DNA of 10,686 nt, taken from assembly GCA_964557125.1 (NCBI GenBank), contig CAZKYX010000033.1, forward strand, positions 1-10,686, given 5' to 3'. The first letter of the stretch is position 1; each line of letters starts with the position of its first letter. Below the pieces are notes generated by a model. That model ran no database searches, was not told where the DNA came from, and saw only the letters and a program-made list of their open reading frames with translations. Positions 5,311-10,686 of the stretch are shown piece after piece. A program made the translations under genes and the position numbers. The stretch is from CAZKYX01 sp964557125. Its GTDB lineage: Bacteria > Patescibacteriota > Microgenomatia > Levybacterales > GWA1-39-11.

Positions 5311-5339
5311 ATTATAGCATGAAGACAAGCAAATATCAA
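5311..5339 (-). promoter_or_regulatory. U3 promoter (sigma70 type)
   Basis: Minus strand TTGATA (5339-5334), 17-nt spacer, TATAAT (5316-5311). Its -35 lies 20 bp from the -35 of the divergent U4 promoter. Confidence 0.85.
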
Positions 5340-5359
5340 ATTATTAGGCTAAAATATAT

Positions 5360-5388
5360 TTGAAAATCCCCCTCAAATGTGGTATACT
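5360..5388 (+). promoter_or_regulatory. U4 promoter (sigma70 type)
   Basis: TTGAAA (5360-5365), 17-nt spacer, TATACT (5383-5388). The predicted start near 5395 gives a leader of about 130 nt. Confidence 0.85.
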
Positions 5389-5401
5389 ATCGGATACATA
5401 G

Positions 5402-5454
5402 TGTCTTTCGCCCTCCTCACGCGTTTTGAATGTGTGAAAGCGGGCAAAAAGACA
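5402..5454 (+). promoter_or_regulatory. U4 leader stem-loop
   Basis: TGTCTTT (5402-5408) pairs with AAAGACA (5448-5454), GCCC (5410-5413) with GGGC (5442-5445), and CACGC (5418-5422) with GTGTG (5432-5436, one G-U). This makes a long interrupted hairpin close to the RNA 5' end. No known riboswitch fold is recognised. Confidence 0.6.
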
Positions 5455-5460
5455 TATCGC

Positions 5461-5480
5461 ACCTGAACAATTCGGAGGAA
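5461..5480 (+). promoter_or_regulatory. U4 5' box (two segments)
   Basis: ACCTGAA (5461-5467) and TTCGGAGGAA (5471-5480) are each exactly complementary to segments at 7674-7680 and 7659-7668, just before the U4 terminator. The box contains GGAGGAA, but too far from the start codon to serve it. Confidence 0.65.
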
Positions 5481-5524
5481 ATAATAATATTTAGCGGTTT
5501 GACTCTCAAAAAAAGGAGGTCTTC

Positions 5525-6955
5525 GTGTTTGAGCTAATACTCATCTCAACGTTTATCTCGCTCGTGGCAGGACTCATCATCGCAATCGTCTTCTGGCGAT
5601 TGCCGATTGTTGAGAAAATTACACCGCTCGAATTTCTCGTCGGAAGCGCAATCATTATCGTTCTTATCGCACCCCTCACCGGATGTGTTGGATGGAATGC
5701 TGCGCAAGCAAATGCCCGAGTCTACCATGAAAACTGGAACGGCTGGGAAACTGATGCGGTAGACAACCACATCACCTGCGTCAAAAACGGCTCGTGTAAA
5801 TATACATACGACTGTGATTGCCACTGGGTTCAAAAATGCGTTGCGCGTGACAAAGACGGCAATTGCACCATGACAATTTGGGTTGAGGAATGTGATTCAT
5901 CATGTCCATACTTCAACTATGAACGCGACCTTTCAATTCTCACGACTCTTGGACCCTACTACATAGGGAGATACGCACCGCCCAATTATAGGGAGGAAAT
6001 GAAAAAAGACAAATTACCATCTGGATTTGGGAAGGATGATTATGTCATTCCCCAAGTTTGGCTGGATTGTCAAGCAAGAATCGCTGCATACAACCCTGGA
6101 CCTGTCACAAAGAGGATGGATTATGATAACTTCATTCTCGCCTCGGACATGACAATTCTTAAGGAATACAGCGACTTTATCACCGAGTACAAGGATGGTG
6201 GCCTGCTTCCAAAATTTAAGTCAGAAGTCGATGGACTGTACAGTGCCGATAGAATGTATTTTGTCGGGATTTTCCCTCAAAATGCTACTTCTTGGCAGGA
6301 AAGTCTGTCACGACTCAACGCTGGTTTGGGAGACGAATTGCAGGGAGACCTGCATCTGATTGTCACCCAAAATTCGACAATTTCTGACAACCCAATGCGG
6401 TACATCACTGCACTCAAAGCATACTGGCAAGACTCAAAAGAGTTTGGCAAGAACGCCTTGAGCAAGAACACGATTCTTGTCGTTGTCGGAACTGAAGATG
6501 GCTTAACTGCCAGCTGGGGAATAGCAACTACTGGTATGCCCGTCGGGAATACGTCACTAACTGGCGCTATTCGTGATGGAATTGCCGGAACAAAGCTTAC
6601 CCCCGAAAGTCTGATTGGAACTGTCAAAGCGGAATTCTACACGGAGAACAATAAAAAGAAAGTTGTTGCGACTCACGGAAACGGATTTCTAGAAAACGTC
6701 CTTTGGGGAATTGACAAGCCACACACTCGCTTCACGCGGGTGTCTATGGCTGGAGGTGACCCTGATGACAACGGAAATGGCTTTCTGTACCTTGAAAGTG
6801 AGATACAACCGTCTGGCGGCCAGAAATGGGCAATAGGCATTGTCATCTTTTTCCTTTCACTTCCCATCTGGGTTGTGATGATAGTATTCGAACGAAAGAC
6901 GAACGAGAGTCTTCGGACTCCTCGCGACTATTTCGGCAATCGAAAGGGATACTAG
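5525..6955 (+). CDS. Cys-rich membrane protein with TPM-like domain (U4, first gene)
   Basis: This encodes 476 residues from GTG 5525, with AGGAGGT 4 nt upstream. Two N-terminal helices (about 3-24 and 37-57) are followed by a Cys-rich segment with eight Cys at 85-127 (C85, C91, C97, C99, C105, C114, C123, C127), likely disulfide-bonded or metal-binding outside the membrane. A conserved-looking stretch PGPVTKRMDYDNFILASD (191-208) follows. Residues about 238-350 resemble a TPM (TLP18.3/Psb32/MOLO-1) domain: a strand-forming LHLIVTQN, then LSKNTILVVVGTEDG and TTGMPVGN. A third helix lies at 436-456, with a short basic tail. I recall similar proteins in actinophage genomes, from memory. TPM and LemA proteins are often gene neighbours, and a LemA-like gene follows. 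L-T-G-C at 51-54 resembles a lipobox but is too deep. Exact role is unknown. Confidence 0.8.
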   Translation: MFELILISTFISLVAGLIIAIVFWRLPIVEKITPLEFLVGSAIIIVLIAPLTGCVGWNAAQANARVYHENWNGWETDAVDNHITCVKNGSCKYTYDCDCHWVQKCVARDKDGNCTMTIWVEECDSSCPYFNYERDLSILTTLGPYYIGRYAPPNYREEMKKDKLPSGFGKDDYVIPQVWLDCQARIAAYNPGPVTKRMDYDNFILASDMTILKEYSDFITEYKDGGLLPKFKSEVDGLYSADRMYFVGIFPQNATSWQESLSRLNAGLGDELQGDLHLIVTQNSTISDNPMRYITALKAYWQDSKEFGKNALSKNTILVVVGTEDGLTASWGIATTGMPVGNTSLTGAIRDGIAGTKLTPESLIGTVKAEFYTENNKKKVVATHGNGFLENVLWGIDKPHTRFTRVSMAGGDPDDNGNGFLYLESEIQPSGGQKWAIGIVIFFLSLPIWVVMIVFERKTNESLRTPRDYFGNRKGY

Positions 6956-6965
6956 GAGGTATCAC

Positions 6966-7658
6966 GTGAACAAGCTCAAAACCATGAATCCGCTTGTCCT
7001 CATTGCAGGACTTGGATGCCTTTCCGTATTCGGAGTGGTGTTTCTGTTTGCATTGAGCGCAGCACTCTACTGGAACAGCCTTGACAACCAAGGCAACCGG
7101 CAGGAGAACCAGCTCAACGCTCAGTATCTGGACAACCAGAACTATCTGAGCGGCTACATTTCTGGATTTTACGAGCAGGTAGGACTGGCTAACGCTCAGT
7201 CAGACGTCCTCAACTCCATCCTTTTGGATGCAGTTAAGGGTAGGTACGATGGAAAACTTGGCCAGCAAGACAGTGGCTCAGGGTCTCTTATCGGTAATAT
7301 CTTGGTAATCCGCGAGGCTTACCCCAACGTCGACGTTCTCCTCAAGAACTGGGGCGAAATTCAAGTCTACGTTAGGGACCAGCGCGAAGGATACCGACTA
7401 TTCCAGTCAAAGCTACTGGACCAAATCCGTGTCTATGAAAACTTCATGGATACCGGCAACCCGATGAAAAAGCTTCTGCTTGCAACTTTTGTTGACTTCC
7501 CGTCTAACGACCTTGAAGCCCGAATCGGGACCAAAGTTATTCGCGGAGAAGCGGCACTTGAGCAGATGAAGCTAATCGTTAACACTGAAAGTACGCTTGA
7601 AGCGTACCAAGACGGTACGCTGGAGCCCCTAAAGGTTCCGACGCGATCCGGACAATAA
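6966..7658 (+). CDS. LemA-like membrane-anchored protein (U4, second gene)
   Basis: This encodes 230 residues from GTG 6966; its AGGAGGT site (6954-6960) overlaps the upstream stop, so the genes are coupled. One N-terminal helix (about 10-36) is followed by a long, mostly helical domain with LemA features: a conserved-type YWNSL just after the membrane, RQENQLNAQY, a central AYPNVDVLLKNWGEIQ (118-133) like the LemA 'YP.L..N' segment, then helices to an FPSNDLEARIG (178-188) element resembling the LemA 'FP....A' end. LemA proteins are membrane proteins of unclear biochemical function. Compared with typical LemA proteins of around 180-200 aa it has a longer insert and tail. Pairing with a TPM-like protein supports the call; the family match is by eye and divergent. 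Confidence 0.65.
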   Translation: MNKLKTMNPLVLIAGLGCLSVFGVVFLFALSAALYWNSLDNQGNRQENQLNAQYLDNQNYLSGYISGFYEQVGLANAQSDVLNSILLDAVKGRYDGKLGQQDSGSGSLIGNILVIREAYPNVDVLLKNWGEIQVYVRDQREGYRLFQSKLLDQIRVYENFMDTGNPMKKLLLATFVDFPSNDLEARIGTKVIRGEAALEQMKLIVNTESTLEAYQDGTLEPLKVPTRSGQ

Positions 7659-7680
7659 TTCCTCCGAACATCATTCAGGT
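7659..7680 (+). promoter_or_regulatory. U4 3' box (two segments)
   Basis: TTCCTCCGAA (7659-7668) and TTCAGGT (7674-7680) are exact reverse complements of the two U4 5' box segments, in the order needed for one interrupted helix. The box begins right after the LemA-like stop (7656-7658) and ends 3 nt before the terminator stem. Confidence 0.65.
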
Positions 7681-7683
7681 TTT

Positions 7684-7716
7684 GGGGCGCCCCTTAAAGG
7701 CGCCCCATTTCTGTAT
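7684..7716 (+). terminator. Rho-independent terminator of U4
   Basis: An 8-bp all-GC stem GGGGCGCC (7684-7691) with GGCGCCCC (7699-7706) encloses a 7-nt loop and is followed by ATTTCTGTATTT. It ends the LemA/TPM unit. Confidence 0.85.
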
Positions 7717-7731
7717 TTAGACCGAAAAACC

Positions 7732-8292
7732 CTACGGCTTGATAACTGTTGAGGCAGAAACCACTAGAAAAATGCCAATCGCATTCAGAACAAATGAAAC
7801 TAGCAAAAATTTGTACGTCCCCATCTTTGAAATTCCCATGAGACTCACACCTATTACATCCGGAAGCGGTGAGGCTATAATAATGGCCCCAAGTACTGGC
7901 GTACCCCAGCTAAAGTATTTTGAATGCAGCACTCGCCTCACATGATGCTCTCCATCAATATGGTCATAAATAGCCTGAACTTCTTTTGAAAGATTGTCTT
8001 TCACAAAGCGGAATATAACAAAATCTCCAAATACAGCTCCTGCTCCTGCTATTATCCCAATTTCAATTGGTGATAATCGCTCTGCCAAAACAAGCAAAAT
8101 AATTGCTCCTGTTGCAACGGTAAAAGTAGATACATATAAAATTCCAGCCAAAAAAGCCCCAATATACCCAAGGCCACCAAGCCCATGTAAAAAATCATGA
8201 AAAGGTTCAAATTGTGAAATAACAAAAGCTAAAATGAATGAAATGAAAAGAAACGTGAGATTTTTATACTTCCATTTATGCCAATGGGCCAT
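7732..8292 (-). CDS. VTT/DedA-like small membrane protein
   Basis: This encodes 186 residues from ATG 8292, which lies 7 nt from a -10 box and has no ribosome site (leaderless). Helices lie near residues 11-27, 42-70, 76-96, 131-150 and 160-181. The GAVFGDFVIFRFVKD segment (84-98) resembles the G..GD..(Y/F).(L/F)G..  element of VTT (SNARE-associated/DedA) proteins. SPLPDVIGVSLMGISKM (141-157) corresponds to their Pro-containing re-entrant-type segment followed by a last helix. VTT proteins act in membrane lipid scrambling or transport; whether this divergent member does is unknown. A His-rich N-terminus (AHWHKWKYK) and middle (HIDGEHHVRR) are visible. It is AT-rich like its right-hand neighbours, and transcribed on its own. 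Confidence 0.7.
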   Translation of the reverse strand: MAHWHKWKYKNLTFLFISFILAFVISQFEPFHDFLHGLGGLGYIGAFLAGILYVSTFTVATGAIILLVLAERLSPIEIGIIAGAGAVFGDFVIFRFVKDNLSKEVQAIYDHIDGEHHVRRVLHSKYFSWGTPVLGAIIIASPLPDVIGVSLMGISKMGTYKFLLVSFVLNAIGIFLVVSASTVIKP

Positions 8293-8298
8293 TCATAA

Positions 8299-8304
8299 AG
8301 TATA
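8299..8304 (-). promoter_or_regulatory. Extended -10 for a leaderless mRNA (8292 gene)
   Basis: On the minus strand TGCTATACT (extended -10) ends with the hexamer at 8304-8299, six bases before the ATG. Transcription would start at the A of the start codon. Confidence 0.7.
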
Positions 8305-8341
8305 GCAAAGATAGAAAAATACTCTATGGGACTGCTTTACA

Positions 8342-9439
8342 TCAGTCTTTCTTGATAAAATATGCTGTCAAAAAAGTAGTGATCGGAACTGCAAGGATAA
8401 GCCCAATGCTTGCAACGAGAGTTCGTATTATTTCCTCGGCTATCAATTCATGATTTATGACCTGTCCAAAAGGACGGGAACTGTCTATAAATAACAAAAA
8501 TAACGGCATAGCAGCACCTGCATACACAAGAACTAAGGTATTTACAACTGAAGCTATATGGTCACGTCCTACCTCCATAGCTTTTGAGTAAAGCTGCATA
8601 AGTGTCAAGTTGGGGGATAGTTTTTTAAGCTGATGAACCACTGATGCTTGAGATACAGTTATATCGTCCAAAATTCCAAGCACGCTAACTATAATACCCG
8701 CAAGAAGCAGTCCTTTTATATTAACCAAGCCACCTTTCTCGGCTTGTAGAAATCCGGCTTCTTCAGAAGAAAACCCTGTAAGTCTAGTAACATTTACAAA
8801 AATAGTTGCGAGTATCCCTGTAATAATTAGCGCGATAAATGTACCGGCAACGGCTGTTGTTGTCTTTCTACTAAGTCCATGCGAGAGATAGAACGTAACA
8901 GGAATAATAAATAAAGAAGCAAGTATTGCTATAAATATTGGGTCATGTCCGGCAGATATTTGAGGCAATATGAAAGCAAAAATCATAAAGAAAGAGAATG
9001 CCATGCCTGCAAGTGCCCCAACCCCCCTCTTCGCTCCGATGGCAATAACTACTCCTACAAATATAAAAAACAGTAAATAAAGCCAGTCACGTCTGATGTA
9101 ATCCTGAATGAAATAAATATCTTTTCCCTCAAAATTCTTTGTATAGATTGCCAAAACTTTGTCATCTACTTGATATCTCTGAACATTTATTTGGTCAAGA
9201 TTACCATTCTCTATTGTTATCTTCCTTCCTTTTATAGAACCGCTCGTAACGGTGAGTTGCAATGTCTGATGTAATTGCTCTTTACCGTCTGGCTCAATTA
9301 TTTTTTCTTCTGTGATTTTAGTTATGACTGCTTCAATTGTTTCTTCTTTTGGTGGTGCAGGTGGTGTATTTTGCGCAGATACAGCTGAAGGAAATCCGAA
9401 AAGAAATATCAAGATAATAATTAAGAAGACTTTTTTCAC
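8342..9439 (-). CDS. YibE/F family membrane protein
   Basis: This encodes 365 residues from GTG 9439, leaderless (-10 box six bases upstream). A signal peptide with a likely SPase I site (AVSA-QN, cut after residue 22) leads to a Pro-rich linker and an extracytoplasmic beta-type domain (about 33-112). Then come about seven to eight helices from residue 119 to the C-terminus. Family hallmarks are visible: a GILDDITVSQASV segment (255-267) and GRDHIASVVNTLVLVYAGAAMPL (291-312). Length and order match the YibE/F family (Pfam YibE_F), whose members are presumed transporters with no firmly known substrate. It is a single gene between the VTT-like and acetyltransferase genes. Confidence 0.93.
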   Translation of the reverse strand: MKKVFLIIILIFLFGFPSAVSAQNTPPAPPKEETIEAVITKITEEKIIEPDGKEQLHQTLQLTVTSGSIKGRKITIENGNLDQINVQRYQVDDKVLAIYTKNFEGKDIYFIQDYIRRDWLYLLFFIFVGVVIAIGAKRGVGALAGMAFSFFMIFAFILPQISAGHDPIFIAILASLFIIPVTFYLSHGLSRKTTTAVAGTFIALIITGILATIFVNVTRLTGFSSEEAGFLQAEKGGLVNIKGLLLAGIIVSVLGILDDITVSQASVVHQLKKLSPNLTLMQLYSKAMEVGRDHIASVVNTLVLVYAGAAMPLFLLFIDSSRPFGQVINHELIAEEIIRTLVASIGLILAVPITTFLTAYFIKKD

Positions 9440-9445
9440 AAAATC

Positions 9446-9451
9446 AGTATA
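9446..9451 (-). promoter_or_regulatory. Extended -10 for a leaderless mRNA (YibE/F gene)
   Basis: On the minus strand TGATATACT (TGn extended -10) precedes the GTG by six bases, so +1 falls on the start codon. No clear -35 is seen. Confidence 0.7.
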
Positions 9452-9615
9452 TCAGAGAGTTAAAGTCGTTTATTGCGTAAATATTTGATACTTAATATAG
9501 TTAGCAATATGGGACTGATATCACTCCTGAACTTGAAGACAGAAAAGTAAATAAAAACTGTAGGAAATGTTAAGAACTTTAGAGTAATGAAAATAAATTA
9601 ATTATCTGTTTTCTA

Positions 9616-10143
9616 TTACGCAGTCCACTCTTTTCTCAGTAGTGCGTAAAATTTATGGTCTACGAAATGGTCGTTGAGCCACTCCACTTCGCGAAATGTA
9701 CCTTCTTGCTGAAAACCCAATCGTTCTGGAATTGCGCAGCTTTTTTCATTCCCAGTGGCACAACTTATTTCAACCCGATTGAGATTTAATTCTTCAAACC
9801 CATACGCAATAACGAGCCTGCATGCTTTTGTCATAATTCCTTTTTTCTGAGTAGTCTCATCAAGCCAATATCCAATCTGTCCTTTTTTGTTGGCTTTATC
9901 AATATAATGATATCCAATCACACCGACAAAATTTCCCTCGTACCAAATTCCAAAATGTATAGCATTTTTATTATTTAAAGCATCCTGTATAAATTTCTTA
10001 CTATCCTCTACCGTTATTGTCTTATCAACCCATGGAAGCCATTGCCTTATGTATGACCGATTTTTGTCGGTTAATGCAAAAAGCGAGCCTGCATCTTCAA
10101 GCACCAAAGATTTAAGTACTATGTCTCCTTCTGAAAGGTTCAT
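9616..10143 (-). CDS. GNAT N-acetyltransferase, RimJ/RimL type
   Basis: This encodes 175 residues from ATG 10143. An ATG at 10158 is rejected because the -10 box lies between the two, so only 10143 is transcribed. The fold order is that of RimJ/RimL-like GNATs: an N-terminal strand and helix with the LPWVD motif (36-40), FGIWYEGNFVGVIGYHYI (64-81), the acetyl-CoA loop QKKGIM (99-104), LNLNRVEISCATGNEKS (119-135) and the RLGFQQEGTFRE end (141-152). These enzymes transfer acetyl from acetyl-CoA to protein N-termini or small amines; this one's substrate is unknown. Length is normal for the family. Confidence 0.9.
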   Translation of the reverse strand: MNLSEGDIVLKSLVLEDAGSLFALTDKNRSYIRQWLPWVDKTITVEDSKKFIQDALNNKNAIHFGIWYEGNFVGVIGYHYIDKANKKGQIGYWLDETTQKKGIMTKACRLVIAYGFEELNLNRVEISCATGNEKSCAIPERLGFQQEGTFREVEWLNDHFVDHKFYALLRKEWTA

Positions 10144-10149
10144 ACCTAG

Positions 10150-10155
10150 ATTATA
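10150..10155 (-). promoter_or_regulatory. -10 box for a leaderless mRNA (acetyltransferase)
   Basis: Minus strand TATAAT (10155-10150) is followed by six bases and then ATG 10143. The spacing equals that of the two genes to the left. Confidence 0.7.
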
Positions 10156-10196
10156 CAAGTTCTAACCGATGTTTGAAAAAAGTGATATTTTTTAAG

Positions 10197-10550
10197 CTAG
10201 TTTTGAGGTAAATTGAGGTGTTTTTCTACTTTCGTGAGTCTTCTGTGCAAGGCAACGTCTCCTTCATCATAGTTCTTAGCGATGATATTTGTTGTTTTTT
10301 TAATAAAATTTACATCCTTTTTCAATACTTTTATATCATTGCCTGATGCCGCAACACTTTCAGCAACATTATCCATTCTAATTTCGACATTTTTCATTCG
10401 GTCATCAAGCTCGCGGATACTGCTTTTTACTTCCATTTTTGACAATCTTATCTGGGTCTCCAAAGTGTTACTGGAGTCCTTAACTTCTGTTGTCACTTCC
10501 TCACGGATTACCTTTCTTATAGCTTTTAAATCGTCAGTTGTCAGAGACAT
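10197..10550 (-). CDS. Coiled-coil hypothetical protein
   Basis: This encodes 117 residues from ATG 10550 (MSLTTDDLKAIRKVIREEV). Nearly the whole chain is charged heptad-type sequence predicted as coiled coil (about 20-90), ending in RRLTKVEKHLNLPQN. There is no membrane segment or enzyme motif. A weak TAATAG box 7 nt upstream would fit the leaderless pattern. The frame is open further upstream to a GTG at 10661, but that part lacks coding character. It may be a structural or scaffold protein; similar short proteins are common in Patescibacteria, from memory. Confidence 0.75.
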   Translation of the reverse strand: MSLTTDDLKAIRKVIREEVTTEVKDSSNTLETQIRLSKMEVKSSIRELDDRMKNVEIRMDNVAESVAASGNDIKVLKKDVNFIKKTTNIIAKNYDEGDVALHRRLTKVEKHLNLPQN

Positions 10551-10686
10551 AGGATAACTATTATTGATGCTTTGTGAACCAATTTCAAGAGCGCAAACTA
10601 TATCAATTTTTGAGGCTGAAAGTTCTGCAGGGCCGATTCGGTCTGAGCCCTTCGATTGCACTCAGGGCTTTAGCTTTATGCCTCAC
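10551..10686. other. Structured non-coding sequence at the right edge
   Basis: It contains the palindrome CCGATTCGG (10633-10641) and a stem AGCCC/GGGCT (10646-10650 with 10665-10669), with higher G+C than its surroundings. Minus-strand frames through it give a peptide containing GSDRI, of the kind seen in commonly over-predicted ORFs. No tRNA is recognisable; the window ends inside it. Confidence 0.35.

Larger units (their letters stand above)
5217..5524. other. Divergent regulatory region between U3 and U4
   Basis: All of this 308-nt region can be accounted for: U3 leader (box and hairpin), U3 promoter, 20-bp gap, U4 promoter, U4 leader hairpin, U4 5' box and ribosome site. No gene other than the doubtful mini-ORF is present. 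Confidence 0.75.

Noticed and set aside
5675..5686. Lipobox LTGC at residues 51-54 of the TPM-like protein
   Set aside because: It sits after a second membrane helix, deeper than a lipoprotein signal normally lies.
5546..6867. Minus-strand open frames of 64-116 aa inside the TPM-like gene
   Set aside because: They are shadows of a 476-aa gene with consistent domains and ribosome site.
624..7680. Boxes as terminal inverted repeats of transposons or integron attC sites
   Set aside because: They lie inside the transcripts, between leader and terminator, show U-G-compatible differences, and there is no transposase, integrase or target duplication. Not fully excluded.
10551..10661. N-terminal extension of the coiled-coil gene to GTG 10661
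   Set aside because: The added peptide is unlike the rest and derives from the structured edge sequence; ATG 10550 has a -10-like box at leaderless distance.

Overview
The window looks like chromosome of a bacterium with a compact, AT-leaning genome. A Patescibacteria (candidate phyla radiation) member is my best guess. I infer this from short genes of unknown family, frequent GTG/TTG starts, a YibE/F protein, and several genes whose -10 box sits about 7 nt before the start codon (leaderless mRNAs). There is no rRNA or tRNA to confirm it.

Two kinds of gene are interleaved. The first kind is AT-rich and leaderless or without a clear leader: an unknown two-part regulator-like protein (3499-4416 +), a VTT/DedA-like membrane protein (7732-8292 -), a YibE/F transporter-like protein (8342-9439 -), a GNAT acetyltransferase (9616-10143 -) and a coiled-coil protein (10197-10550 -). 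The second kind is visibly richer in G+C and has strong Shine-Dalgarno sites. It forms four transcription units: U1 (730-1485 -, one multi-pass membrane protein), U2 (1752-3109 -, a membrane protein, a membrane-anchored protein with a frameshift, and a small Cys protein), U3 (4483-5216 -, a two-helix membrane protein and two small soluble proteins) and U4 (5525-7658 +, a Cys-rich TPM-like membrane protein plus a LemA-like protein). U3 and U4 diverge from back-to-back promoters. The content of U1-U4 (small membrane proteins, LemA/TPM pair) recalls phage or other mobile-element cargo, but no capsid, integrase or replication gene is present.

The most striking signal is at the ends of U1-U4. Each unit has a sigma70-type promoter with a 17-nt spacer, then a stem-loop close to the predicted transcription start, then a short box just after it. 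A complementary box lies just before the Rho-independent terminator at the other end of the same transcript. The pairs are 11 bp (U1), 14 bp (U2), 11 bp (U3) and 10+7 bp (U4). U1 and U2 end in near-identical 70-bp terminator modules that differ at one base, and that base falls in the box where the two 5' boxes also differ, so the pairing is C-G in U1 and U-A in U2. This is what an RNA 'panhandle' joining mRNA 5' and 3' ends would look like. I regard it as the candidate undescribed system here.

Other points: a likely 1-nt frameshift in the second U2 gene, a possible one in the leftmost minus-strand gene, a perfect 22-bp palindrome at 387-408, a 7-nt tandem repeat at 3261-3295, and a 16-codon upstream reading frame overlapping the U3 start.
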